NCBI RefSeq assembly: GCF_004214935.1
Contig: NZ_SFCC01000001.1
Location: forward strand, 372,001 to 436,000
Source of the DNA: Amycolatopsis suaedae
Lineage (GTDB): Bacteria; Actinomycetota; Actinomycetes; Mycobacteriales; Pseudonocardiaceae
Direction of reading: 5' to 3'
Length of the DNA: 64,000 bases
Position numbers and translations under genes: made by a program. The notes below the pieces were generated by a model that saw only the letters and a program-made list of their open reading frames with translations, searched no databases and was not told where the DNA came from. This document shows positions 9,260 to 17,609 of this stretch, piece by piece. How positions within the stretch are numbered: the stretch's first letter is position 1; each line of letters starts with the position of its first letter.

Positions 9260-10810
9260 TCAGCGGGTGAGGGCGATGTCGCCGGGGTTGAACAGGTCGG
9301 GTGCGGTCCAGCCGTCGAGGTCGTACTCGGCCATGCACTGCTCGGCGAAGCTGGTCATGGCGGCGGCGCTGCCGGACTGCTGTGCGGCGAACAGCAGCTC
9401 GGCCCGCACGTTCTCGTGGTTACCCGAGTAGTTGCGCTCGTAGAGCTCGTGCCTGCCGCCGAACTCGCTGCCGATGGAGTCCCAGATGAGCTTCATCAGC
9501 TTCACCCGGTCGACCGCGTCGTAGCCGTTGGAGCCACGCACGTAGCGGTCGAGGTAGGGCCGGATCTCCGGGGACTTGAAGTCGTCGGCGGAGGAGGGCA
9601 GGTAGATCAGCGCGCTGCCCAGGTCCTGCATGATGATCTCACGGATGCGCGGGTAGCCCAGCGTCATGAACCAGCGGTAGGCCAGGCCGTAATCCAGGTG
9701 CGGCAGCACGGCCCCGTTGTGCCACTGGTCGGGGTTGGCGGCCATGGCGTCCGACAGTGCCCAGAACAGGTTCCGCCAGCCGATCACCTCGCCCACCCGG
9801 GACTGGATACCGCGGAAGTCCTTGGTGCCGGTGACCTCCACGCCCTTCATCAGCAGCCCGGCGATGAAGTCGAGCTTGACCGCCAGCCGCGCCACGCCGT
9901 GGAAGGTGAAGCGGTGCAGGAAGCCGGAGCCGGGGAAGAACGTGCTGGCCTTCTCGGCGTCGCCGTAGATGAAGACGTTCTCCCACGGGATCTTCACCTT
10001 GTCCAGGATGAAGATCGTGTCGTTCTCGTCGAACCGGCTGGACAGCGGGTAGTCGAACGGGCTCGACGTGGTGTCGGCGACGCTGGAGTAGGAGTTGCGG
10101 CAGATCAGCTTCATGCCGGGCGCGCCCATCGGCACGGTGCAGACGAGTGCGAACTCGCGCTTCTTGATGGGCAGGCCGTAGTGGGCGATGAAGTTGTAGT
10201 TGGTGATGGCCGATCCGGTGGCGACGACCTTGGCGCCGGAGACGATCAGGCCGTCGTCGTGCTCCTCCTCGACGTGGATGAACAGGTCCTTGACCTCGTC
10301 GGGGTTGCGGTCGCGGTCCACCGGCGGGTTGATGATCGCGTGGTTCCAGTAGAGGACCTTCTCCTGCGATTCGGCGTACCAGCGGCGCGCGTTGTCGGCG
10401 AAGGGCGCGTAGAAGTCGGAGTTGGCGCCGAGCGTGCCGAGGAACGCGGCCTTGTAGTCGGGGCTGCGGCCCATCCAGCCGTAGGTCAGCCGGGCCCACG
10501 CGACGATCGCGTCGCGGTCGGCGAACAGGTCCGAAGTGGACCGTGGGGTGCGGAAGAACGGGTGGGTGAAGCCGCTGCTGCCGGTGTCGGTCGGCGCGGT
10601 GAGCACGCCGGCCTGGTCCGGGTCGTGCAGGGCGTCGTAGAGCCGCGCGGTCATCCTGGCGGCGTTGCGGAACGCCGGGTGGGTGGTGACGTCGTCGACC
10701 TTGTCGCCGTAGATGAAGATCTCCCGTCCGTCCCGGAGGGACTCGAGATACTCCTCGCCGGTCATCGGCCTGGTGGTGCGTACCTGGGTGGGCTGATCCT
10801 GGATGGTCAT
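9260..10810 (-). CDS. pheA1: FADH2-dependent phenol 2-monooxygenase, oxygenase component (HpaB family)
   Basis: The 516-residue protein belongs to the 4-hydroxyphenylacetate 3-hydroxylase (HpaB) family, shown by [20 protein letters not shown] at the N-terminus, the [15 protein letters not shown] region and the C-terminal ERNYSGNHE motif. Two-component members hydroxylate a phenol ring with free FADH2 delivered by a small reductase. Position between a flavin-reductase gene and catA makes phenol the likely substrate, as in Rhodococcus pheA1-pheA2 systems (established for those; inferred here). The partner reductase gene immediately upstream carries a frameshift, so this enzyme may depend on another reductase. 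Confidence 0.85.
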   Translation of the reverse strand: MTIQDQPTQVRTTRPMTGEEYLESLRDGREIFIYGDKVDDVTTHPAFRNAARMTARLYDALHDPDQAGVLTAPTDTGSSGFTHPFFRTPRSTSDLFADRDAIVAWARLTYGWMGRSPDYKAAFLGTLGANSDFYAPFADNARRWYAESQEKVLYWNHAIINPPVDRDRNPDEVKDLFIHVEEEHDDGLIVSGAKVVATGSAITNYNFIAHYGLPIKKREFALVCTVPMGAPGMKLICRNSYSSVADTTSSPFDYPLSSRFDENDTIFILDKVKIPWENVFIYGDAEKASTFFPGSGFLHRFTFHGVARLAVKLDFIAGLLMKGVEVTGTKDFRGIQSRVGEVIGWRNLFWALSDAMAANPDQWHNGAVLPHLDYGLAYRWFMTLGYPRIREIIMQDLGSALIYLPSSADDFKSPEIRPYLDRYVRGSNGYDAVDRVKLMKLIWDSIGSEFGGRHELYERNYSGNHENVRAELLFAAQQSGSAAAMTSFAEQCMAEYDLDGWTAPDLFNPGDIALTR

Positions 10811-10825
10811 CGGATTCCTTCGGTG

Positions 10826-11393
10826 TCAGGAGGTGAGCTGGGCCGGGCGCAACGGCGCGAACCGGGTGGCCTCGCCGAACCAGCCCATGTCGGGGCAGTC
10901 GACGGAGGCGACCCAGTGGGCGCGGTCGGGATGCGGGTCGAGTTCACGGAACCGGCCGGCGAAGAACAGCAACGGGTCGGCGTCGCCGAGTTCGAGGTGC
11001 GCGACCTCGCCGACGACGATGAGGTGGTCACCGCCGTCGTAGGTGCGCCAGGGGCGGCAGGAGATGGTGGCCGCGTTGCCGGTGAGGACGGGCGACGGGG
11101 CCGTCGGCCCACCGCGGCGGGGCGTCCTGCGGACGGCCGGCGAAGTGCAGCGCGGTGCCGAGCTGGTCCGCGGCGAGGACGTTGACCGCGAACGGCGCGT
11201 TGTCGAGGTAGCGGCAGGCCTTGGACTCGCGGGTGAGCGTCACCTGGCACAGCGCGGGGTCGAGGGAGACCGCGGTGAAGGCGTTCACCGTGGCGCCGTG
11301 CGGCTCGCCGTCGTGACTTCGGCAGGTCACGACCGTCACGCCGGTGGCGAACCGGCCGAACCCGTTGCGGATCTCGCGTTGATCGAGCGACAT
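10826..11393 (-). pseudogene. pheA2: Flavin reductase (PheA2-like), disrupted by a one-base frameshift
   Basis: From the ATG at 11393 (AGGAGA upstream) the protein is a typical flavin reductase: IRNGFGRFATGVTVVT, GATVNAFTAVSLDP, then LHFAGR near residue 84. Near 11090-11100 the frame changes. Reading on in frame would give unrelated Arg/His-rich sequence, whereas the third frame continues the family exactly (SCRPWRTYDGGDHLIVVGEV, then DPLLFFAGRFREL) to a TGA at 10826. The span is 568 bases, one more than 189 codons, so removing one base from the C-run around 11090-11092 or 11097-11100 restores a 188-residue protein of normal length. It may be a real mutation or a sequencing error in a GC-rich run. 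Its role would be to supply FADH2 to PheA1. Confidence 0.8.
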
Positions 11394-11481
11394 TGCTCTC
11401 TCCTGTACGCTATGCGTTCAAGTTGACCGCTCTGCGGTCACATGAGGGTGCGACACGCACGCGTGTCTGTCAACAGGGGAG
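11394..11481. promoter_or_regulatory. Divergent phe/cat - IclR promoter with two palindromic candidate operators
   Basis: Two inverted repeats lie between the divergent genes: TGACCGC-TCT-GCGGTCA (11424-11440) and GACACGC-AC-GCGTGTC (11452-11467), both with perfect 7-base arms. IclR-type regulators of aromatic pathways usually bind palindromes in such shared promoter regions, so these are the likely binding sites of the regulator encoded next door. A TTGACA-like hexamer on the minus strand lies at 11468-11473; no clear -10 box is seen. Confidence 0.55.
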
Positions 11482-11493
11482 GTGTGCGCGAAG

Positions 11494-12297
11494 ATGGCGG
11501 GGATGAGCACCGAAGGGTCCGACCGCGACTACATCCAGAGCATCGAGCGGGGTTTCGCGGTGCTGCTGGCGTTCGACGCCGAACGGGTGAATCCGAATCT
11601 CGCCGAGCTGGCGGCGGCCACCGGCCTGTCCCGGCCGGCGGTCCGGCGGATCCTGCTGACGCTGCAACGGCTGGGGTACGTCAAGGGCAACGGCGGCCGG
11701 TGGTCGCTGACCCCGAGGGTGCTCAGCATCGGCCAGCACTACTCGGCCTCGCACAGCATCATCGAGACCGCGCAGCCGCACCTGCTGGCACTGGCGGAGC
11801 AGACGCAGGAGTCCGCGTCGCTGGCCGCGCTGGACGGCACGGAGGTCGTCTACATCGCGCGGGTCCCGGTGCGGCGGATCATGAGCATCAACGTCTCGAT
11901 CGGCACCAGGGTCCCCGCCCACGCCACGTCGATGGGGCGGGTCCTGCTGGCCTGGGCGCCCGACCAGGTGATCGACGCGGCGATCGGGTCCGGCCTGCGC
12001 TCGTTCACCGACCGGACGGTCACCGACCCGGACGAGTTCCGCCGGGTGCTGCGGCAGGTGCGTGCCGACGGCTGGTCGATCGTGGCCGAGGAACTGGAGG
12101 AGGGCCTGCTGTCGGTGTCGGCGCCGGTGCGCGACCAGAGCGGCCGGGTGGTGGCGGCGCTGGCGTCGTCGACGTCCAGCGGCCGGTCCGACGTCGGCCG
12201 GCTGCGAACCGAGGTGGTGCCCGCCCTGCTGCGCGCCGCCGAGCGGATCAGCGGGCAGCTCGGCCACTCCGGCGGCGAGCGCGACGGCTTCTACTGA
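11494..12297 (+). CDS. catR: IclR-family regulator of the catechol locus
   Basis: IclR protein of about 267 residues: an N-terminal winged helix (YIQSIERGFAVL, then LSRPAVRRILLTLQRLGYV) and a C-terminal effector domain (IGTRVPAHATSMGRVLLAW, ending in VVAALASSTSSGR). I favour the ATG at 11494, 11 bases after GGGGAGG; GTG 11482 and ATG 11503 are in-frame alternatives. It is close to the PcaR/PobR/CatR group that controls aromatic catabolism with the pathway intermediate as effector. It diverges from pheA2-pheA1-catABCD with 100 bases between, so it most likely controls that operon. Confidence 0.88.
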   Translation: MAGMSTEGSDRDYIQSIERGFAVLLAFDAERVNPNLAELAAATGLSRPAVRRILLTLQRLGYVKGNGGRWSLTPRVLSIGQHYSASHSIIETAQPHLLALAEQTQESASLAALDGTEVVYIARVPVRRIMSINVSIGTRVPAHATSMGRVLLAWAPDQVIDAAIGSGLRSFTDRTVTDPDEFRRVLRQVRADGWSIVAEELEEGLLSVSAPVRDQSGRVVAALASSTSSGRSDVGRLRTEVVPALLRAAERISGQLGHSGGERDGFY

Positions 12298-12321
12298 CCC
12301 GGCGCGGATCGGCGTCCGCCC

Positions 12322-12380
12322 AAGCACGTGAAGGCCACCTTCAGTACGTGAGACGTGGTGATGGTGGCCTTCACGTGCTT
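12322..12380. repeat. Long hairpin, GTGAAGGCCACC family, between convergent genes
   Basis: Perfect 18-base arms (12322-12339 and 12363-12380; sequence AAGCACGTGAAGGCCACC and its complement) flank a 23-base loop. The element lies between the IclR gene and the convergent hydrolase and its last base is part of the hydrolase stop codon. Related copies are at 1985-2031, 49497-49545 and 58026-58074. It probably acts as a bidirectional terminator (inference). Confidence 0.7.
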
Positions 12381-13186
12381 CAGCCGTCGGCGGGGAGCGA
12401 GTCGAGGAAGCGGGCGAGTGCGGTGTCGAACTCGGCGCGGCGCTCCAGGTTGGGCAGGTGCGCGGCACCGTCGACGACCGCGAGCGTCGAGCCGGGGATC
12501 GCCCGGTGCATCAGTTCCGCGTCCGCGATCGGGGTGTACTCGTCCTCGGACCCGACGACGACCAACGCCGGCACCCGCACCCCCGCGAGCATCCCGACGT
12601 AGTCGGGGCGCTCGGCCCGGCCACGCAGCGCGGCGGCGGCGCCCTCCGGCGAGGTCGCCCGCATCATGTCCAGCACGTGTGCGGCGACCTCGGGCAGCCG
12701 CTCGATGTTGTGCGGGGCCACCATCTTCGGCAGCACCTCGTCGGCGTAGGGCCCGAGCCCCTCCCGGAGCAGGCGCTCGGCCATGTCGCGCCGGGCCCGC
12801 CTGCCCGCCGGGGTCTCCGCGGCGGCCGTGGTGTCGGCGAGGATCAGCCCGCGCAGCCGCTCGGGGTAGAGCCGGTGGAACTCCATGACGATCTGGCCGC
12901 CCATGGACAGTCCACCGAGGACGATCCGGTCCACCCCGAGCCGGTCGAGCAGCTCCCGCAGGTCTCCGGCGAAGGTGTCCAGCGGCGTCGTGCCGGGCAC
13001 GACCGTGGTGCCGCCGTAGCCACGCAGATCCGGGACGATGACCCGCAGGCCGTCGCCCGCGAACCGGTCCACCTGGGGCTGCCACATCGACCGGTCGAAC
13101 GGGTGGCCGTGCACCAGGACGAGTGGCGTACCGGCGCCTTCGTCGGTGTATTCGACGGTAATTGCACCGAGGTCAATCCGAGGCAT
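12380..13186 (-). CDS. Alpha/beta hydrolase (esterase / enol-lactonase-like)
   Basis: Alpha/beta-fold hydrolase of 268 residues starting MPRIDLGAITVEY. The oxyanion region is HGHPFDRSMW, the nucleophile elbow GLSMGG (about residue 95), the acid lies in VVGSEDEYTP and the histidine in DGAAHLPNLE. The sequence resembles 3-oxoadipate enol-lactonases and arylesterases, but the substrate cannot be fixed. It diverges from a MocR regulator with 90 bases between, and a 17-base inverted repeat overlaps its codons 4-10 and the regulator start. Control by the MocR protein is therefore likely. Confidence 0.8.
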   Translation of the reverse strand: MPRIDLGAITVEYTDEGAGTPLVLVHGHPFDRSMWQPQVDRFAGDGLRVIVPDLRGYGGTTVVPGTTPLDTFAGDLRELLDRLGVDRIVLGGLSMGGQIVMEFHRLYPERLRGLILADTTAAAETPAGRRARRDMAERLLREGLGPYADEVLPKMVAPHNIERLPEVAAHVLDMMRATSPEGAAAALRGRAERPDYVGMLAGVRVPALVVVGSEDEYTPIADAELMHRAIPGSTLAVVDGAAHLPNLERRAEFDTALARFLDSLPADG

Positions 13187-13277
13187 TTCGCGCGCCTTTC
13201 TGGCTTGTCGTTGACAATCGCACGCTAACCCGGGCAGGATTGCCGGAGCAATGTTGTCAATGACCTCGGTGCAATTA
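13159..13277. promoter_or_regulatory. Divergent promoter with a perfect 17-bp inverted repeat (candidate MocR operator)
   Basis: TAATTGCACCGAGGTCA (13159-13175) and its exact reverse complement (13261-13277) are 85 bases apart. The first copy lies inside the hydrolase coding start and the second ends on the A of the MocR ATG. Between them are TTGTC-GTT-GACAA (13205-13217) and TTGTCAA (13254-13260). MocR proteins bind paired sites as dimers, so the arrangement fits DNA looping or joint control of both genes. Confidence 0.6.
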
Positions 13278-14614
13278 TGGATGACTTCAGGCTGATCGCC
13301 GACCGGCTCGCCGCCGACATCGCCTCGGGCAGGCTGCGGCCGGGGGACCGGCTGCCCGCGCAACGGCGGTTCGCCCGCGACCACGGCATCGCCGGGTCGA
13401 CGGCGGCGAGGGTGTACGGGGAGCTGGTCCGCCGCGGGCTGGTCGTCGGCGAGGTGGGCAGGGGGACGTTCGTGCGAGCCGGCCGGGCACGGCCCGAGCC
13501 CGCGCTCGCCGACCCGGCGAACGCGCCGGTCGACCTCGAACTGAACTTCCCGGTGCTGCCCGAGCAGTCGGCGGCGCTCGCGGAGAGCATCGCCGGCCTG
13601 CTGCGGCCGGACACGCTGACCGCCGCGCTGCTGCCGACCACCCCGGCGGGCACGGCGGAGGTCCGCGCCGCGTGCGCCGCCGCACTCGGCCGGGGCGGCT
13701 GGCAGCCCGATCCGGAGCGGATCCTGTTCGCGGGCAACGGCAGGCAGGCGATCGCCGCCGCGCTGTCGGCCGTCGCCGGGGTGGGCGAGCGGGTCGGCGT
13801 GGAGGCGCTGACCTACCCGGTGGTCAAGGCAGTCGCCGGGCGCCTCGGCATCACGCTGGTACCGATCGAGATGGACGCCGACGGCCTGCTCCCCGGCGCG
13901 CTGCGGGCCGTCCACGCCGCGACCCCGCTACGCGCGGTGTACCTGCAGCCCGCCGTGCACAACCCGCTCGGCGTCACCATGCCGGCGGCGCGGCGGGCGG
14001 AGCTGGCCGACGCACTGTCCGAATTGGACCTGCTGGCCGTCGAGGACGCGGTCAATGCCTTCCTCCGGGCCGATCTGCCGCCGCTGTGCTCGCTCGCGCC
14101 GGATCGCGTGACGCTGCTGGACAGCCTGTCGAAGCGGCTCGCGCCCGGGCTCAGCCTCGGGTTCGTGCTGCCACCGGCGGCCCTGGCCGGCCGGGTGGCC
14201 GCCGCGCTGCGGTCGGGCGGCTGGGTGCCGCAGCGGTTCGCACTGGAGGTCGCAGGCCGATGCGCCGCCGACGGCACGCTGGCCGGGATCGAGGCCGCCA
14301 AGCGACGCGACGCGCGGGCCCGGCAGGAACTGCGCGCCGAGGCGCTGGCGGGTTTCACCGTGCGGGCCGACCCGGCGTCCTACCACTGCTGGTGGGAACT
14401 GCCCGACCCGTGGCGGGCGGAGACGTTCGTGGCCGCGGCCGCACGCCAGGGGATCGCGGTCAGCCCGGCCGCGGCGTTTACCGTCGGCGCCGGGCACGCC
14501 CCGAACGCGGTCCGGCTGGCGATGAGCGGGCCGCCGCCGGAACGCCTGCGGGCCGCCCTGGACACGCTGGCCGGGCTGGCCAGGACCACCGCCGAGGACG
14601 CCGGCCTGGAATGA
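13277..14614 (+). CDS. MocR-type regulator (GntR winged helix fused to PLP aminotransferase fold)
   Basis: The 445-residue protein has an N-terminal GntR winged helix (about 1-70; LRPGDRLPAQRRFARDHGI, then VYGELVRRGLV) joined to a fold-type I aminotransferase domain (about 100-440). PLP-site features are present: LQPAVHNPLGVTM, VEDAVNAF and the lysine motif LLDSLSKRLAPGLSLGF. Such proteins use PLP and an amino-acid-like ligand to sense rather than to catalyse in most studied cases. The obvious target is the divergent hydrolase gene. The ATG sits within the inverted-repeat operator, which suggests autoregulation. Confidence 0.85.
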   Translation: MDDFRLIADRLAADIASGRLRPGDRLPAQRRFARDHGIAGSTAARVYGELVRRGLVVGEVGRGTFVRAGRARPEPALADPANAPVDLELNFPVLPEQSAALAESIAGLLRPDTLTAALLPTTPAGTAEVRAACAAALGRGGWQPDPERILFAGNGRQAIAAALSAVAGVGERVGVEALTYPVVKAVAGRLGITLVPIEMDADGLLPGALRAVHAATPLRAVYLQPAVHNPLGVTMPAARRAELADALSELDLLAVEDAVNAFLRADLPPLCSLAPDRVTLLDSLSKRLAPGLSLGFVLPPAALAGRVAAALRSGGWVPQRFALEVAGRCAADGTLAGIEAAKRRDARARQELRAEALAGFTVRADPASYHCWWELPDPWRAETFVAAAARQGIAVSPAAAFTVGAGHAPNAVRLAMSGPPPERLRAALDTLAGLARTTAEDAGLE

Positions 14615-14619
14615 TCTGG

Positions 14620-14786
14620 TAGTGTCCTGCGCCGGAAATTCGGCGTGTAATTCGACGTGCCCAGCTTCCCGCTGGCGGCGTTGCCGGTCCGCCCGAGTAC
14701 GGTCCAGTACGAGGACGGACCGGTGCCTTGCCAGCGGAAACCTGGCCTCGCCGACTTATGCGCCGCACTTCCGGCGCAGGACACTA
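14620..14786. mobile_element. 167-bp palindromic MITE-like element with 18-bp perfect terminal inverted repeats
   Basis: TAGTGTCCTGCGCCGGAA (14620-14637) is repeated exactly in inverse orientation at 14769-14786. Inside these ends the two halves remain largely complementary to the centre at 14703 (for example TTCCGCTGGC and CCGGTCCG on both arms). The element is bounded by TA, as in IS630/Tc1-mariner insertions, and codes for nothing. It fills the gap between two convergent genes exactly; its right end provides the TAG stop of the isomerase gene. It could also act as a terminator. Confidence 0.65.
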
Positions 14787-15563
14787 GCCGCCGTCGGCGA
14801 CCCAGTCCATGTGCTCGATCCAGTGCTCGAACAGTGCCCGGTCGCCGTGCACCTCCAGTGCGGAGGCAGTCAGCGGTCGGCGCCTGCTGAGCACGAGCAG
14901 CAGGTCGGTGGCCGGGCCGCGGACCGCGACGTCGGCCTTCGTGTGCGTGCGTTCCAGGGCGACCCGGTCCCGCTCCCGCCGCGCCACCCATTCCCCGGCC
15001 GCGTCGGTCGCGTGGAAGTGCAGCGTCTGGCCGTCGCCGCGCATCGCGTCGGCGAAGTCCGGCCGGTTCTCCCAGTAGCCGCGGGAGGTCATGGTGTCCA
15101 GCCAGTCCTCGACAGCCGCGACGGCGGCCTCCGGCGCCAGCTCGTAGCGCTCGCCGACCGCCTCCGCCGCGTCCGCGCGGTGCACGGAGATCTCGCCGAA
15201 CAGCCTGCGTGACCAGAACGGCACGCCGGCGTCGGCGCCGGACGGGTCCCACACCGGCGTGTCGTCGGTGACGGATTCGAACGCCTGCTTCGCCTCGGCC
15301 GCGCAACCGTTCAGCCAGGCACGCCACTGGGCCGGGTCGGCGGGGGCGGGGACGTAGCCGGTGAAGGCCGCGCTCGGGTCGGTCATCCGCTCGCCGACGA
15401 GCATCGTCACCATGCGCTGGGTCGCGCCGACGTGGTCGACGAGCTGAGCCAGCGTCCACTTCGGACACGTCGGCACCGGCGACGAGGCGTCCTTGCCGTC
15501 CACCCAGTCGGCGAACGTGCCGGTCTGTTCGACGACGGCCGTCAGATACGCGGAGGTCTCCAT
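14784..15563 (-). CDS. Maleylpyruvate isomerase-family (mycothiol-dependent) protein
   Basis: The 259-residue protein has the DinB-like four-helix N-terminal domain (WTLAQLVDHVGATQRM, with the metal-type histidine) and a C-terminal domain ending ALFEHWIEHMDWVADGG. It matches the actinobacterial mycothiol-dependent maleylpyruvate isomerase (TIGR03083) group, which joins mycothiol to small electrophiles or isomerises them using a divalent metal. The substrate is unknown. The stop codon is formed by the terminal TA-G of the palindromic element at 14620-14786, so the C-terminus may have been trimmed or re-ended by its insertion. Confidence 0.75.
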   Translation of the reverse strand: METSAYLTAVVEQTGTFADWVDGKDASSPVPTCPKWTLAQLVDHVGATQRMVTMLVGERMTDPSAAFTGYVPAPADPAQWRAWLNGCAAEAKQAFESVTDDTPVWDPSGADAGVPFWSRRLFGEISVHRADAAEAVGERYELAPEAAVAAVEDWLDTMTSRGYWENRPDFADAMRGDGQTLHFHATDAAGEWVARRERDRVALERTHTKADVAVRGPATDLLLVLSRRRPLTASALEVHGDRALFEHWIEHMDWVADGG

Positions 15564-15572
15564 CGCGGCAGC

Positions 15573-16445
15573 CTAGCGGCCCTTGTTGACGGCGTCGACG
15601 AACCAGTCGCGGAATTCCCGCTCCGGAACCGCGGGCACCAGGTGCGCGCCCTCCCGGCTGAACCGGCCTGGTTCCAGCAGGTACAGCGCGGCCGCGTCGT
15701 CCCAGAGCCGGGTGCCCGCCCAGCCCGCCGGGTTGGCCAGCATCGACGCCCGGAGCAGACCGGGCAGGCCGGCCTGCTCCAGCCGGTCCACCATGTCCGC
15801 GGTCGGCTCGAACCCGGCGGCGGGCAGGTCGACGTAGGTCGCCCGGGGTGCGGCCCGGCAGGCGGCGAGGTCGTAGGCGCAGTTGAAGTTGTCCGGGTTG
15901 TGCTCGGCGACCGGCCTGCCGGAGGCGACGACCCGGACGTCGCCGCCGAGCGCGTGCGCGTACCGCGGGTAGGACGTCCACGGCCCGAGGACGAGCACCT
16001 CGACCCGGCCGCAGCCGCGCACGGCCGCCGCGACGCCGCGGGTCAGGCGAGCCGGGTCGCTCGCGGCCGGGACGGCGGTGCGCAGGAAGTCGTTCATCCG
16101 CTCGGCACCCGCACGCACCGCGGGCAGCCAGTCGTAGTCCGGTGGAGCGGGGGAGGCCAGCCCCGGCAGCACCGGCGGCGAGCTGCCCCGGCCTGCCAGG
16201 AACATCGACACGGCGGTGGCACCGCGGTGCACCCCGGAGATGCCCTCGGTGACCACCACCGCGCGGACCTCACGCCGCGGCAGCAGCGCGGCCAGTGCCC
16301 GGTAGTCGTCCAGCCCGACGTCGGAGTCCACGACGAGGCAGGCACGTTCACTCGCCACCGGCCGGTCGGCGGTCAGGACTGGCGCGCCGACCACGCCGAG
16401 CCCGGCCACCAGTGCCAAGGCCGCGATCCTGGCTGTACGGGGCAT
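15573..16445 (-). CDS. Secreted nucleoside hydrolase-like protein
   Basis: The 290-residue protein starts MPRTARIAALALVAGLGVVG, a signal peptide of about 25 residues. VVDSDVGLDDYRAL resembles the DxDxGxDD calcium-binding motif of inosine-uridine nucleoside hydrolases, and VEVLVLGPWT matches the later (V/I)xxLGPLTN strand only loosely. The C-terminal WDDAAALYLLEPGRF corresponds to the conserved D-A-x-A segment. The fold is likely that of nucleoside hydrolases; activity on ribonucleosides is uncertain because the second motif is altered. It stands 10 bases upstream of the isomerase gene. Confidence 0.65.
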   Translation of the reverse strand: MPRTARIAALALVAGLGVVGAPVLTADRPVASERACLVVDSDVGLDDYRALAALLPRREVRAVVVTEGISGVHRGATAVSMFLAGRGSSPPVLPGLASPAPPDYDWLPAVRAGAERMNDFLRTAVPAASDPARLTRGVAAAVRGCGRVEVLVLGPWTSYPRYAHALGGDVRVVASGRPVAEHNPDNFNCAYDLAACRAAPRATYVDLPAAGFEPTADMVDRLEQAGLPGLLRASMLANPAGWAGTRLWDDAAALYLLEPGRFSREGAHLVPAVPEREFRDWFVDAVNKGR

Positions 16446-16461
16446 GCCAGCACGGTACCGC

Positions 16462-17508
16462 TCAGCCGATGGTCGAGGTGTCGATGACGAACCGGTAGCG
16501 CACGTCGGAGTTCTCGACGCGCTCGTAGGCCTCGTTGACCCGGTCGGCCGAGATGGTCTCGATCTCCGCGCCGATGCCGTGCTCGGCGCAGAAGTCCAGC
16601 ATCTCCTGGGTCTCGGCGATGCCGCCGATCATCGACCCGGCGAGCACCTTGTTACCACCGAGCAGGGAGAACGCGTTGTAGGACAACGGCTCGCCGGGCG
16701 CGCCGACGTTGACCATGGCGCCGCCGACCTTCAGCAGGCTCAGGTAGGCGTCGACCGGCAGCGTGGCCGACACGGTGTTGAGGATGAGGTCGAACGTTCC
16801 GCGCAGGACGTCGAACGTGGACTCGTCGCTGGTCGCGTAGTAGGCGGTCGCGCCGAGCTTGAGGCCGTCCTCCTGCTTCTTCAGGCTCTGGCTCAGCACG
16901 GTCACCTCGGCGCCCATGGCGGCGGCGATCTTGACACCCATGTGACCGAGCCCGCCGAGGCCGATGACGGCGACCTTCTTGCCCGGGCCGGCGCCCCAGC
17001 GGCTGAGCGGGGAGTAGGTGGTGATGCCCGCGCAGAGCAGCGGGGCGGCGACGTCGAGGCCGATGCCCTCGGGGATCCGGCAGACGAAGGCGTCCTTGAC
17101 GACGATCCGGGTGCTGTAGCCGCCGTAGGTGTTCTCGCCGTCGAAGCCGACGCCGTTGTAGGTCTGGACGTTGCCCTTGACGCAGAACTGCTCGGTACCG
17201 GCCCGGCAGTACTCGCACTCGCCGCAGGAGTCGACCATGCAGCCGACCCCGACGCGGTCGCCCACCCGGTACTTCGTGACCTGCGAGCCGACCGCGGCGA
17301 CGACACCGGCGATCTCGTGGCCCGGGACCATCGGGAAGATCGCCCGGCCCCAGTCCTCCTTGGCCTGGTGGATGTCGCTGTGGCAGATGCCGGCGTAGGC
17401 GATGTCGATCAGCACGTCGTCCGGGCGCAGGTCGCGGCGCTCGATCGTGGTCGGCGCCAGCGGCGCGCCCGGCGCCGGAGCGGCGATGGCGTGCGTGGTG
17501 GTGCTCAT
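16462..17508 (-). CDS. Zinc-dependent NAD(P)-alcohol dehydrogenase
   Basis: Medium-chain dehydrogenase of 348 residues (start [17 protein letters not shown] upstream). Catalytic zinc ligands are in [17 protein letters not shown] and [12 protein letters not shown]; the four structural zinc cysteines are in [15 protein letters not shown]. The nucleotide-binding turn is [10 protein letters not shown]. The pattern is that of the cinnamyl alcohol dehydrogenase/YahK group, which reduces a wide range of aldehydes with NADPH. It diverges from a TetR gene across a 40-bp palindrome, so expression is probably induced by an aldehyde or other ligand of that repressor. Confidence 0.9.
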   Translation of the reverse strand: MSTTTHAIAAPAPGAPLAPTTIERRDLRPDDVLIDIAYAGICHSDIHQAKEDWGRAIFPMVPGHEIAGVVAAVGSQVTKYRVGDRVGVGCMVDSCGECEYCRAGTEQFCVKGNVQTYNGVGFDGENTYGGYSTRIVVKDAFVCRIPEGIGLDVAAPLLCAGITTYSPLSRWGAGPGKKVAVIGLGGLGHMGVKIAAAMGAEVTVLSQSLKKQEDGLKLGATAYYATSDESTFDVLRGTFDLILNTVSATLPVDAYLSLLKVGGAMVNVGAPGEPLSYNAFSLLGGNKVLAGSMIGGIAETQEMLDFCAEHGIGAEIETISADRVNEAYERVENSDVRYRFVIDTSTIG

Positions 17509-17539
17509 GGAATCCTCCAGGTTCAAGTACCGCTGCTGT

Positions 17540-17580
17540 GTAAGACCCCTCATACATAGTCTATGTGAGAGGGTACTTAC
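17540..17580. promoter_or_regulatory. Imperfect 41-bp palindrome, candidate TetR operator
   Basis: GTAAGACCCCTCATACATA (17540-17558), spacer GTC, and the near-complement at 17562-17580 match at 15 of 19 positions. The centre CATAG-T-CTATG is a perfect palindrome. It lies between the divergent alcohol dehydrogenase and TetR genes, the standard place for a TetR operator. Confidence 0.65.
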
Positions 17581-17609
17581 AACTTCGATCGGGAGATGTG
17601 ACCTCGGCC

